Shown piece by piece: positions 15,931 to 24,325 of a DNA stretch of 64,000 bases. The stretch is taken from contig CALWNE010000032.1 of NCBI GenBank assembly GCA_944382705.1, positions 38,420-102,419 of the forward strand, written 5' to 3'. The position numbers and the translations under genes are program-made. The first letter of the stretch is position 1; every line of letters begins with the position of its first letter. Source of the DNA: an uncultured Allofournierella sp. GTDB taxonomy: Bacteria > Bacillota > Clostridia > Oscillospirales > Ruminococcaceae. Under the pieces are notes generated by a model. It was not told the origin of the DNA, ran no database searches, and worked only from the letters and a program-made list of their open reading frames with translations.

Positions 15931-17073
15931 TTGCAACACTCAAAACGATCGCTAGTTTTAAAAATAGCCGCTCTAGTTCTGGCAGTTCTGCTGGTGGCAG
16001 GATGCGCATCTGCTTATTACTTTTACAGCCAGATTGCCGATGCCTTTGACGAGGGCGATGCCGGTACCCTGAACCAGCAAACCGACCCGGATATCGAATC
16101 TGGCGGCGACCGGTTTTACAACCTCCTGATTATGGGCATCGACTACGATGCAGACGACGAAGGCCGGGATTATTCCAACGGCAAAGGCATGACCGATGTG
16201 CTGCTGTACCTGCAAATCGACCGGGTAAATTACACCATCAATGCCCTGCAAATCCCCCGTGACACCTACGCAGGCGAGGATATAGGCGAGGGCATTTCCA
16301 CCCATACCGGCAAAATCAACGAGGTATTTGCCAACGGCCCCGATCAAACCAACAAAATCAACAACATTGCCAACAAGCTTTACCAGCTGTTCAAGCTGCC
16401 GGTGGACGATTACATCACCATTGATATGCAGGCTTTTAAAACCATGCTCAACAACATGGGCGGCATCGAAATGTATGTTCCCTGGGATATTACGGCCATC
16501 AACCCCGAAACCGGCGAGGAAGAGATGCTGGTACCTCAGGGCCAGCACCGGGTAAGCGGCGATACGGCCGAGGTGATTCTGCGCAACCGCAACTATGGCA
16601 CTGCCGATTACAAGCGTCTGGAAACCCAGCAGTACTTCTACGCTGCCCTTGTAAAAAGTCTGCTTACCGAGTACACCCTTGCCGACTATTATAACACCTG
16701 CAAGGTGGTAGCCCACTATATCAACACCAGCCTGGATATCACCGAGCTTTGGGGCATCTACGCCACCCTGCTGAAGGTAAATCCCGAACAAATCTACATT
16801 GTGCGGCTGCCTGGCGGTGCTGCCAACATCAACGGGCACAAATTTGTTTATTATGTGGACAGAGAAAGCTGTGCCCAGCTGCTGAACGAGCACTTCCGGG
16901 ATGCAGCCCACCCGGTGGCCGAAGAAGATTTGGGCCTTGTTACCGGCGAAAGCTATCTCTACGGCATGAACATTGACCCCGGCCGCACTCTGGGCGGTTT
17001 GGTGGCCGAACAGAGCGAGGATGCAAGCTCTGCCCAAAGTGCTCAGAGCAGTTCTGCCAGCAGCGCCGCTTAA
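15931..17073 (+). CDS. LytR-CpsA-Psr (LCP) family cell-wall glycopolymer ligase
   Basis: A 380-residue protein with an N-terminal membrane anchor (about 9-31, ending in a small-residue stretch), then an extracytoplasmic LCP domain: LLIMGIDYDADDEG, MTDVLLYLQID, ALQIPRDTYAG, INEVFANG, and the RNRNYGTADYKRLETQQ motif whose Arg residues bind the lipid pyrophosphate. LCP enzymes transfer wall polymers such as teichoic acids or capsule from undecaprenyl carriers to peptidoglycan. The C-terminus is a Ser/Ala/Gln tail. The start is TTG at 15931, eight bases after AGTGAGGG; no in-frame ATG is near. Monocistronic, ending at two hairpins. Confidence 0.92.
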   Translation: MQHSKRSLVLKIAALVLAVLLVAGCASAYYFYSQIADAFDEGDAGTLNQQTDPDIESGGDRFYNLLIMGIDYDADDEGRDYSNGKGMTDVLLYLQIDRVNYTINALQIPRDTYAGEDIGEGISTHTGKINEVFANGPDQTNKINNIANKLYQLFKLPVDDYITIDMQAFKTMLNNMGGIEMYVPWDITAINPETGEEEMLVPQGQHRVSGDTAEVILRNRNYGTADYKRLETQQYFYAALVKSLLTEYTLADYYNTCKVVAHYINTSLDITELWGIYATLLKVNPEQIYIVRLPGGAANINGHKFVYYVDRESCAQLLNEHFRDAAHPVAEEDLGLVTGESYLYGMNIDPGRTLGGLVAEQSEDASSAQSAQSSSASSAA

Positions 17074-17099
17074 TGCTGGGTTCAGCCACTTAAAACACT

Positions 17100-17130
17100 C
17101 ACTCCCCCAAAACTTTGGGGGAGTTTTTTT
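17100..17130 (+). terminator. Terminator of the LCP gene
   Basis: ACTCCCCCAAA pairs with TTTGGGGGAGT with a short loop, then a run of seven T residues. Confidence 0.9.
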
Positions 17131-17151
17131 GCGCCCCAGCCACCCTTACAA

Positions 17152-17210
17152 AAGCGCAAGAGGTTCCCTGCCGCAGTGCATGGCAGGGAACCTCTTGCGT
17201 TTATCTTTTT
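17152..17210. terminator. Perfect 18-bp inverted repeat between convergent genes
   Basis: CGCAAGAGGTTCCCTGCC (17155-17172) pairs perfectly with its complement at 17182-17199 around a 9-nt loop. It is flanked by A-rich sequence on the left and TTTATCTTTTTT on the right. It most likely ends minus-strand transcription of the SpoIID-domain gene or backs up the LCP terminator. Confidence 0.7.
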
Positions 17211-17308
17211 TCTTTTATAAATCAACCTGGCAGCGGCTGGCTTGCCGCAAAGGCCCTGCAATCCGCCTTGCGGATTTAACACAGAGGCCCGCTTCCGGTT
17301 AACATCCA

Positions 17309-20194
17309 TCAGCCCACCGCCGAAAGGCTGGTACCGGGGTAGTAATGGGCCAGAATCTGCTGGTAGCTCCAGCCGTTGGCTGCATAACCCCAGGCGCCAA
17401 ACTGACTCATGCCGCAGCCATGACCATAGCCATAGGTGGTAATGGAAAAGGCTCCATCGCTGTATGTAATGTCAAAGGCAGCGCTGCGAATGGGCCGCCC
17501 GGAGAAACCGGCCAGAACATTTTCCTGCAATTTGCTGCCGCTGATGGTAACATTGCCCACCCGCATACTGGTAACATAGCCGGAACTGTTTTTCACCAAA
17601 TCCCCCATCCAGGTGGAAGGGTCGTCGCTGTAAGCGTACAAATCCTGTCCCAGCCGTTCGCTGGCCCGCTGGGCCACCTCCTCCACCGTAAACACACGGG
17701 TGTTCTGCCAGTTGGTGGCATAGGTCTGGTCATAGGGGCTGTCCACCGCTACCAGATAGGGACGGGAGCTGCCCCACACATCCTCGCTGGCATTGGTACC
17801 AAAGGCAGCACTTGCAAAATACGGGGTAAAGGCCACCCTGCCGTTGTAGGTCACCACCAGGTCTGCCACCTCCTGGGCTGCCTGTCGGATGGTGCTGTTG
17901 GGCTCTCTGCCCACCACGCTGGGGGCTCCGCCCTGGCTCAAAATCCAGGAGTGGGCCGCAATAATCTGGGCCTTGTAGGCTTCCACCGGAGCACCGGCGC
18001 CCATCTCGGCACGGGCAATCATGGCCAGGCATTCCACCAGGTCCATCTCCTGGCGCACGCCATTCATGGTTACGGTAATGGTTTTACCGCTGGATGGCGC
18101 AGCCGTGGGGGCAGGGGTGGGCGCCTGAGTGGGTGCCGGAGTGGGGGCCTGGGTTTGCACCGGCGCCTGGGTAGCCTGCTGGATGGGCGCCTGGGTGGCG
18201 TTCCCTGCGGGCTGCTGGGTAGGTGCCTCTGTCTGCTGGGGACTGGGGGTGCCAGTGCCGGTTGCCGTGGGCTTGGGGCTGGCACTGGTGCCCGGCTTTT
18301 CACTGCTGCTGGGGGCAGCACTGGAAGAAGGCTCTGGGCTGGCGCTGGTTTCCGGCTGCTGGTTTTCCTGGTTTTCAGGGGTCAAAAGCTCCCCTTCCAC
18401 CAGCTGATCCTCCTGGGGCATACCGCTTTCCTGCTGTACATCGCTGCTGGTGGCGCCGCTGGTAAGGTACCAGTTCATCCAGTACTGGTTCAAGGTTTCC
18501 ACCGAGGGGGCCTGCTGGTCTGCGGCCTTGTACATGGCCATGGGCAGCAGGGGCTGGTCGGCTGGCTGAATCTGCTTGGGCTGCAGCACCGCTGTTTCAT
18601 CGCTGCGCTGCATCCGGCCCAAAATCACCAGCTTGGTGCCATCCTCCATATCGGCCACCAGGGTTGCAAACCGGTCGTCATCCTGCAAATCCACCGGCAT
18701 TTCGTACAGGCTGCGGGCCTTGCTGCCCAATACAAAGGTCAAAAAGTCCTGGTAGTTGCTCAAATCCTCCAGCTCGTACAAATCAAATGCAGTGGCCCCT
18801 GTTTCGGCAGGGTCCCAGTAGTAAACCGCTGCCACTTTGTAGCGGTAGGTCTGCTCGTTGGTGTAAAGGGTAAAACCGCTGTTTTGGCTCAGCAATTCCT
18901 GGTCGCTCAGGCCATCCAGCCCCGGAATGGACTGGCGGGGACACACCACAATGGGGTTTGCATGAGGGGCTGCCGGGTCAACGCTTGCGGTAAACTGGGC
19001 CGCCTCCTGCTGGGCCTCGGCGGCATACACCCTGCCATCAGCAGCGGTTTGCGGTACAGCCCCCGCCCGGTAAACCAGCGTTCCGCCCAGCTGGGGCAGG
19101 GCCAGATAGGCCGCTGCCTGGCTGCCTTGCCCCTGGGCCTGGGTCAGGCTGCTGCGAGCGGCTGCATCAAAATCCGCAGTGCCATAGCCCATTCCCTCCA
19201 GAGGGGAGCCACCGCTGCTGTACCGGATGTGCCACACCGAGGCCGCCAGAATGGCCACCGAAAGCACCGCCGCCACACTGCCCGCCACACGGGCCCAGCC
19301 TCTTTTTTTGGGTTTTTGTGCCAGCTGGTCGGTGGGCAGCTGGGCCTGGGCATCAAACAACAGCTGGGCAGCATCCTGAATGGGCAAAAACCCGTCCAGC
19401 GCTTCCGCCGGCTGCGCCGTGCGCTTGGGCTGAACCTGCGGCCGGGGCTGGGCCAAAACCAGGGGCGGGCACTCCTGCCCATGGGCAAAGGAGAGCACAC
19501 CCTCTGCCATGCTCAAGCCACCTGCCAAACGGCGCAGCAGATCCAAAATCCAGGCAGCGGCCAGGGCGTTGGGCTGGGCCGTTTCCGGCAGGGTGCGCAG
19601 CCACACCTTTTTGGCGTCGCACACCAGCACAAAGGCCGGCTGGCCCGGCTGGCTGGGGCTGTAGGCTGCTGCATAGTCCGCTTTGGAGAGCTTGAGTGCC
19701 TCTCTGGCCCGGCTGGCCAGTGGCTGCACCGGGCAGTGGGGATACTTTTTGAGGAGAGCCGCCGAAGGCCTGATTTTTTCGGCTTTGGTGGGGTGCTCGT
19801 AGCTTTGAGAGCCAAAATCATACACCGCCGCCGCCAGCTCCTGCTCCTGGAGCCGGGGCTGCAGCAGCCGCCCGGTAACCCGGTCTGCTGCCACAAACAA
19901 TTTTTTCCGGTCTGCCATGGTTTGCAGGGCAGACTGGGTTAAATCTTCCCCATCCTTGCCGTAAACGGCAGGGCCAAACGCCTTGCGAAAGCGTGCTTCC
20001 CATTCATCGCAAATCTGCTGTGCCTGGGCCTGGCTTTCCGCCTTGGCCCGCACACACACAATCAGTTCATCCTCCCGTGCAAGCAGCTGCAAGCCGGGGC
20101 AGCCCTGCTGTGCCGCCCTGCGCAGCTCCTGTTCTACCTGGGCCTGACCTGCGCCAAACAGCCGCAGCGCCAGGATGTGGCTTTGCTGGTTCAT
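17309..20194 (-). CDS. Multidomain membrane protein: degenerate CinA-like domain, TM helix, sortase-B-like domain, SpoIID/LytB domain
   Basis: 961 residues. Residues 7-225 follow the middle and C-terminal part of CinA, the neighbour gene (RLFGAGQAQVEQEL against RVVGIGESHLEQQV; VYGKDGEDL; ADYAAAYSPSQPGQP against ADFGLGITGIAGPGG), but the signature AESCTGG is ADRVTGR at 103-109. A membrane helix is at about 303-322 with a Lys/Arg-rich cytoplasmic side. Residues 358-530 resemble class B sortase (YLALPQLGGTLVY; LYTNEQTYRYKVAAVY; TLVAD...KLVILGRM), with Arg420 and Asp515 where His and Cys would be. Residues 610-703 are a Pro/Thr/Gln-rich linker. Residues 705-961 are a SpoIID/LytB domain (YKAQIIAAHSW; GYGHGCGMSQFGAWGYA), which in SpoIID remodels peptidoglycan glycan strands or activates amidases. 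The start is the ATG overlapping the cinA stop (ATGA), with GAGGTG upstream. SpoIID assignment is firm; the CinA and sortase readings are by eye. Confidence 0.85.
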   Translation of the reverse strand: MNQQSHILALRLFGAGQAQVEQELRRAAQQGCPGLQLLAREDELIVCVRAKAESQAQAQQICDEWEARFRKAFGPAVYGKDGEDLTQSALQTMADRKKLFVAADRVTGRLLQPRLQEQELAAAVYDFGSQSYEHPTKAEKIRPSAALLKKYPHCPVQPLASRAREALKLSKADYAAAYSPSQPGQPAFVLVCDAKKVWLRTLPETAQPNALAAAWILDLLRRLAGGLSMAEGVLSFAHGQECPPLVLAQPRPQVQPKRTAQPAEALDGFLPIQDAAQLLFDAQAQLPTDQLAQKPKKRGWARVAGSVAAVLSVAILAASVWHIRYSSGGSPLEGMGYGTADFDAAARSSLTQAQGQGSQAAAYLALPQLGGTLVYRAGAVPQTAADGRVYAAEAQQEAAQFTASVDPAAPHANPIVVCPRQSIPGLDGLSDQELLSQNSGFTLYTNEQTYRYKVAAVYYWDPAETGATAFDLYELEDLSNYQDFLTFVLGSKARSLYEMPVDLQDDDRFATLVADMEDGTKLVILGRMQRSDETAVLQPKQIQPADQPLLPMAMYKAADQQAPSVETLNQYWMNWYLTSGATSSDVQQESGMPQEDQLVEGELLTPENQENQQPETSASPEPSSSAAPSSSEKPGTSASPKPTATGTGTPSPQQTEAPTQQPAGNATQAPIQQATQAPVQTQAPTPAPTQAPTPAPTAAPSSGKTITVTMNGVRQEMDLVECLAMIARAEMGAGAPVEAYKAQIIAAHSWILSQGGAPSVVGREPNSTIRQAAQEVADLVVTYNGRVAFTPYFASAAFGTNASEDVWGSSRPYLVAVDSPYDQTYATNWQNTRVFTVEEVAQRASERLGQDLYAYSDDPSTWMGDLVKNSSGYVTSMRVGNVTISGSKLQENVLAGFSGRPIRSAAFDITYSDGAFSITTYGYGHGCGMSQFGAWGYAANGWSYQQILAHYYPGTSLSAVG

Positions 20195-21507
20195 GCTTTC
20201 ACCTCGTTGCTCTCCTGAACTTCCTTCCAAACAGCCCGGTCACCGGGGGCAAACCACTGGGCTCCGGGAATGGGCAATCCCAGTACCAGCCGCCGGGCCA
20301 TGTCCATAGCGTGGGTGGCTGCACTTTCCCGAATGGTCTGGCGGCTGCGCTGGCCCAGGTTCAGCTTTTTAACCGCCACCCGGCTGCCGCTGCATACCGA
20401 TACATACACAAGGCCCACGGGCTTTTCTTCGGTTCCGCCGCCGGGCCCAGCAATGCCGGTGATGCCCAGGCCAAAATCCGCCTGGGCCGCCTTTGCTGCC
20501 CCCTGGGCCATCTGGGCAGCTACCTCACTGCTCACCGCCCCCACGGTTTGCAAAAGCTCCTTTTCCACGCCCAGCAGCTGCTCCTTGGCCTGGTTTGCAT
20601 AGGTGCAAAACCCAAACCCAAACACCTGACTGGAACCGGGCACATTGGTAATGCTCTGGCTTACCAGGCCGCCGGTGCAGCTTTCCGCTGTGGCCAGGGT
20701 CTTTTGCTGGTGCAGCAATGCCTCCACCAGCGCCTGCTCCAGGGGCACTTCTCCCTGGGCATAAATGGCGTCGCCCAGGATAGCATAAAACGCCTGGGCC
20801 AGCTCCTGGCAGGCAAGGCGTGCCTGGTCAGCATCCGGCTTCATGGCGGTGATGCGGATATGCACCTCGCTGGTTTTTGCATAGAGGGCGGCTGTGGGGT
20901 TGCTTCCCTCCAGCAGATGGCTCACCTGCTGTTCCAGATGGCTTTCCCCTATGCCCACCACACGAAGCACCAGACTGTACAGCCGCTGGGGGCAGTACTG
21001 CTCCAGCCAGGGGCGAACCTGACTGTGCCACAGGGGCTCCAGCTCTTTGGGCGGGCCGGGCAGCAGAATGGCCCGTACCCCCTGCCGCTCCAGCCAGATA
21101 CCGGGAGCGGTGCCATTGTGGTTGCAGAACCAGCCGCCCCGGCTGGGCACCAGTGCCTGTTTTTCGTTGCTGGGGGGCATGGTGCGGCCGGTGCGGGCAT
21201 AGTAGGCTGCAATCTGGGCCAGAATCTCCTGGTTTAATTCCAGTGTATCCTCAAAGCACTGGGCCACCGTGTGCTTGGTCAAATCATCCGCTGTGGGGCC
21301 AAGCCCGCCAGAAAACACCAGCAGGTCACTGCGTTCCATGGCCTGCTCCACCACCTGGGCCAGACGCTGAGGATTATCCCCCACTACCTGCTGATGGTAC
21401 ACAGAAATGCCCAAATCCGCCAGCTGACGGGCCAAAAAACAGGCATTGGTGTTAAGGATACCCCCCAGCAGCAGCTCGGTTCCCACACAGATGATTTCCG
21501 CCTTCAT
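20191..21507 (-). CDS. cinA: CinA family protein (competence/damage-inducible; NMN deamidase-type)
   Basis: A 438-residue CinA. N-terminal MoCF-type domain with CVGTELLLGGILNTNACFLA and VFSGGLGPTADDLTK, a middle domain (about 178-250), and the C-terminal NMN-deamidase-type domain with TAESCTGGLV (274-282) and TGIAGPGGGTEEKPVG. CinA proteins hydrolyse ADP-ribose and/or deamidate NMN to NaMN for pyridine nucleotide recycling, and are damage-inducible in some species. The start at 21507 follows AAAAGGAG; the longer frame has no ribosome site. It follows thiI by about 105 bp and overlaps the downstream SpoIID-domain gene by 4 bp. Confidence 0.94.
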   Translation of the reverse strand: MKAEIICVGTELLLGGILNTNACFLARQLADLGISVYHQQVVGDNPQRLAQVVEQAMERSDLLVFSGGLGPTADDLTKHTVAQCFEDTLELNQEILAQIAAYYARTGRTMPPSNEKQALVPSRGGWFCNHNGTAPGIWLERQGVRAILLPGPPKELEPLWHSQVRPWLEQYCPQRLYSLVLRVVGIGESHLEQQVSHLLEGSNPTAALYAKTSEVHIRITAMKPDADQARLACQELAQAFYAILGDAIYAQGEVPLEQALVEALLHQQKTLATAESCTGGLVSQSITNVPGSSQVFGFGFCTYANQAKEQLLGVEKELLQTVGAVSSEVAAQMAQGAAKAAQADFGLGITGIAGPGGGTEEKPVGLVYVSVCSGSRVAVKKLNLGQRSRQTIRESAATHAMDMARRLVLGLPIPGAQWFAPGDRAVWKEVQESNEVKA

Positions 21508-21612
21508 TGCAAGCACACTCCTTTTACGCAGCAACTCCCGCCGGGGCGGGGCTTTTTGATGGTTGGTTTAATGGGTGGAAGGGAATTTTCCACCAAAGAA
21601 CCGCAAAATGGT

Positions 21613-22830
21613 TTAAAACTCGTCCAGAGGGTCCAGCTCGTCCTTTTTGTTCATGTCAATGCGGATGCGCTGCACCTGCTGGGCAGCCTGTTCTTCCAGC
21701 TGGGCCAGCTGGGGCATATTGGCTTCCGCCGTCTCAATCTCCTCCAGCGTGGGCTTGGTCTTGGGATGGGAAGGCGTAAAGATGGTGCAGCAGTCCTCAA
21801 AGGGCAGAATGCTGGTTTCAAAGGTGCCAATGCGCCGGGCCACCGCGGTGATTTCGGTCTTGTCCATGCCAATCAGAGGCCGCAGAATGGGCAGGTCCTG
21901 GGCAGCGTCGGTGCAGGCCAGGGCGTGCAGGGTCTGGCTGGCCACCTGGGCCAGGCTTTCGCCGGTTACCAGTGCCTTGGCATCAATTTCCTTGGCAATG
22001 CGGTTGGCAATGCGCATCATGCTGCGGCGCATGAGCACGGTGAACAGCACATCCGGCGCATGGTCCCGGATGTACTCCTGGGGCTGGGTGTAGGGCACCA
22101 CATACAGCACGCAGCTGCCGGTGTAGGGGCTGATAATCTCTGCCAGGGTTTTTACCTTATCCTGGGCAGCCTGGCTGGTATACGGGGGGCTTGCAAAGTG
22201 GATGTGATGCAGCGCAAGGCCACGGCGCGCCATATACCAGGCTGCCACCGGGCTGTCAATGCCGCCGCTGAGCATGGTCATGGCACGGCCACTGGTACCC
22301 ACCGGCAAACCGCCGGGGCCGGGCACCTTGGGGCCATGGACATAGGCGCCGTAATCACGCACCTCCACCATTACCACCAGGTCGGGGTTGTGCACATCCA
22401 CCTTTAGGTGATGGAACCGGCTCAGCAGATAGCCGCCCAGTTCCCGGCTCAATTCCGGGCTTTTGAGGGGGAAGGACTTGTCCGCCCGCTTGGCCTCCAC
22501 CTTAAAGGTGCGGGCCTGGCGCAGCTGCTCGCCCAGGTATTCCACCGCTGTTTCCTTAATGGCCTCCATGGTTTTTTCGCACACTGCTGCACGGCTGAGG
22601 GCAGCCAGGCCAAACACCTTGCTCACCCGGTCATAGGCCAGGTCCATGTTGGCCTGGGCACGGTCATCCCGGGGCTCCACATACATGGTGCTCTGGGCCT
22701 TGTATACCTGAAACTCGCCCAGCTCCTTCACACGCCAGCGCATGGCCTTGCTGAGCACCGCCTCAAAGCTGGCACGATTCAAACCTTTCAGGGCCATTTC
22801 GCCCTGGTAACACATAATGATCTCTTTCAT
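21613..22830 (-). CDS. thiI: tRNA 4-thiouridine synthetase ThiI
   Basis: A 405-residue ThiI without a rhodanese domain, as is common in Firmicutes. N-terminal ferredoxin-like and THUMP domains (YLSRFHHLKVDVHNPD region; VVMVEVRDYGAYVHG), then the PP-loop MLSGGIDSPVAAWYMARRG that adenylates tRNA U8. It transfers persulfide sulfur from a desulfurase to make s4U, and possibly supplies thiazole sulfur. The desulfurase gene lies 42 bp upstream on the same strand, a common pairing that suggests the two are functional partners. Confidence 0.95.
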   Translation of the reverse strand: MKEIIMCYQGEMALKGLNRASFEAVLSKAMRWRVKELGEFQVYKAQSTMYVEPRDDRAQANMDLAYDRVSKVFGLAALSRAAVCEKTMEAIKETAVEYLGEQLRQARTFKVEAKRADKSFPLKSPELSRELGGYLLSRFHHLKVDVHNPDLVVMVEVRDYGAYVHGPKVPGPGGLPVGTSGRAMTMLSGGIDSPVAAWYMARRGLALHHIHFASPPYTSQAAQDKVKTLAEIISPYTGSCVLYVVPYTQPQEYIRDHAPDVLFTVLMRRSMMRIANRIAKEIDAKALVTGESLAQVASQTLHALACTDAAQDLPILRPLIGMDKTEITAVARRIGTFETSILPFEDCCTIFTPSHPKTKPTLEEIETAEANMPQLAQLEEQAAQQVQRIRIDMNKKDELDPLDEF

Positions 22831-22872
22831 GATAACCTTTGCTCCTTGTCGAATGAAAGTAAAATAACTCGC

Positions 22873-24042
22873 TTACTGAATGCGGGCCAGGGTTGCCAGA
22901 CCCTTGCGCAGCCCTTCCAGCAGTGCCTGGATGTCCTGGGGGGTATTATCGGCACACAGGCTGATGCGCAGGGCGGTATCCGCTCTGCGGGCAGAAAGTC
23001 CCATGGCCTGCAAGGTATGGCTGGCCGCCCCCTGGGAACAGGCGGAACCGCTGGAGATATACACCTGCCGCTGCTCCAAAAAGTGCAGCATGGTTTCGCT
23101 TTTAATGCATCCGGTGCTCACATTCATCACCTCCGGAACGGCATCCTGAGGGCTGTTGAAGGTAAGCTCCGGTATCTGGGCCAAACCCTCCCGCAGCTGC
23201 CGGTTCAAATCTTGCAGGGTCTGCCAGCGCTCCTCCCGGCTGCGGTACAGGATGGCTGCCGCCTTGGCAAGCCCCACCGCATAGGCGATGTTTTCGGTGC
23301 CCGGCCGCACGCCCAGCTCCTGGCCGCCGCCCTTGCCCCGTTCCTGCCCGCCGCCCAGATAGGGGGGCTGGATGTTATAGCCCCGGCGCAGATACAAGGC
23401 CCCCACGCCCTTGGGTGCATGAATCTTGTGGCCGCTTACGGCGTAACTGTCGATGCCTTCCAGGCTTACCGGCACCCGCAGCCAGGCCTGCACGCCGTCC
23501 ACATGGACGGCGGTGCGGGGGTTCTTCTCCTTCACCAGCCGGGCCAGCCGGTTTACATCGGTGAGGGTGCCCACCTCGTTGTTCACCTGCATACAGCAAA
23601 CCAGCGCGGTGGATTTATCCACAGCATCTGCAAAAGCCTGCAAATCCAGATGGCCGGTTTCGTCCGGATTGATAACCTGCACCGTAAAGCCGTACTGGGC
23701 CAGCTGGGCGGCAGGCAGGGCGGCACTGGGGTGCTCAAATCCGCTGATGACCACCTTATTGGCCCAGCTGCGCCGGGCCAGGGCTGCACCCAGAATGGCA
23801 ATGTTGTTGCTCTCAGACCCACAACCGGTAAAAAACACTTCCCCCGGCTGGGCTCCCAGGGTTTTTGCCACTGCGGCACGAGCTTTGTCCAGCATGATGC
23901 GGCTCTGGTGGCCCGGTTCGTACAGGCTGGAGGGGTTTGCCCAGTGGGTGGTAAGTGCCTCGTAAACAGCCTGCGCCACCTGGGGGTCCACCATGGTGGT
24001 GGCTGCGTTGTCCAGATAATGAACCAATTCGTTGTTTCGCAT
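22873..24042 (-). CDS. Cysteine desulfurase (IscS/NifS-like)
   Basis: A 389-residue PLP enzyme that takes sulfur from cysteine as an enzyme persulfide. N-terminal YLDNAATTMVDP, FTGCGSESNNIAI, the PLP lysine in SGHKIHAPKGVGALYLR, and the active-site Cys in SSGSACSQGAASH. The short active-site loop is type I (IscS/NifS). I chose the Met at 24042 because the best -10 element (24095-24100) would give the Met at 24075 a leader of only about 13 nt with no ribosome site. Its adjacency to thiI suggests that it feeds tRNA thiolation; Fe-S assembly partners such as iscU are not in the window. Confidence 0.92.
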   Translation of the reverse strand: MRNNELVHYLDNAATTMVDPQVAQAVYEALTTHWANPSSLYEPGHQSRIMLDKARAAVAKTLGAQPGEVFFTGCGSESNNIAILGAALARRSWANKVVISGFEHPSAALPAAQLAQYGFTVQVINPDETGHLDLQAFADAVDKSTALVCCMQVNNEVGTLTDVNRLARLVKEKNPRTAVHVDGVQAWLRVPVSLEGIDSYAVSGHKIHAPKGVGALYLRRGYNIQPPYLGGGQERGKGGGQELGVRPGTENIAYAVGLAKAAAILYRSREERWQTLQDLNRQLREGLAQIPELTFNSPQDAVPEVMNVSTGCIKSETMLHFLEQRQVYISSGSACSQGAASHTLQAMGLSARRADTALRISLCADNTPQDIQALLEGLRKGLATLARIQ

Positions 24043-24094
24043 GAGTCGTTCGCTTTCTTTATAAAGTAAATCCATCGATACTTATACATGGTAT

Positions 24095-24117
24095 AGTATA
24101 ACAGAATCCCCCCGCTT
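24095..24117 (-). promoter_or_regulatory. Candidate promoter of the desulfurase-thiI operon
   Basis: Minus strand -10 TATACT (24095-24100) with a weak TGTACG 17 bp upstream. Its position helps decide the start of the desulfurase gene. Confidence 0.4.
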
Positions 24118-24219
24118 CGTACAGCCAAACATAGCCAAAGCGCCCTCAAAAAAATCGGCTGTTTTTACCATAAACGCCCCAGTTTATGCCGGCGCAAAGT
24201 GCTACTTTTGGTCTGGTGC

Positions 24220-24248
24220 TTGTAACTGCCGCCCGGTTCTGTTAGGAT
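24220..24248 (+). promoter_or_regulatory. Candidate promoter of fhs
   Basis: TTGTAA (24220-24225) and TAGGAT (24243-24248), 17-bp spacer, about 75 bp before the fhs start. Confidence 0.5.
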
Positions 24249-24325
24249 AAAAAAGGACGATTTACTGCCTTTTCCCTGAAGGTTTCAGGAGTGTTTGACC
24301 CTGGCAAGAAAGGAAGGACATTACT

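Noticed and set aside
18086..18330. Possible simple-repeat array in minus-strand DNA
   Set aside because: It is the coding sequence of the Pro/Gln/Ala/Thr linker (TQAP-type units) in the SpoIID-domain protein, not an independent repeat element.
17345..19942. An 865-codon frame opposite the SpoIID-domain gene
   Set aside because: Gly/His/Gln-rich shadow; the minus strand holds clear domains.
24140..24325. Tetrahydrofolate riboswitch before fhs
   Set aside because: The conserved core and pseudoknot pattern of the THF riboswitch are not seen; the leader is also short.
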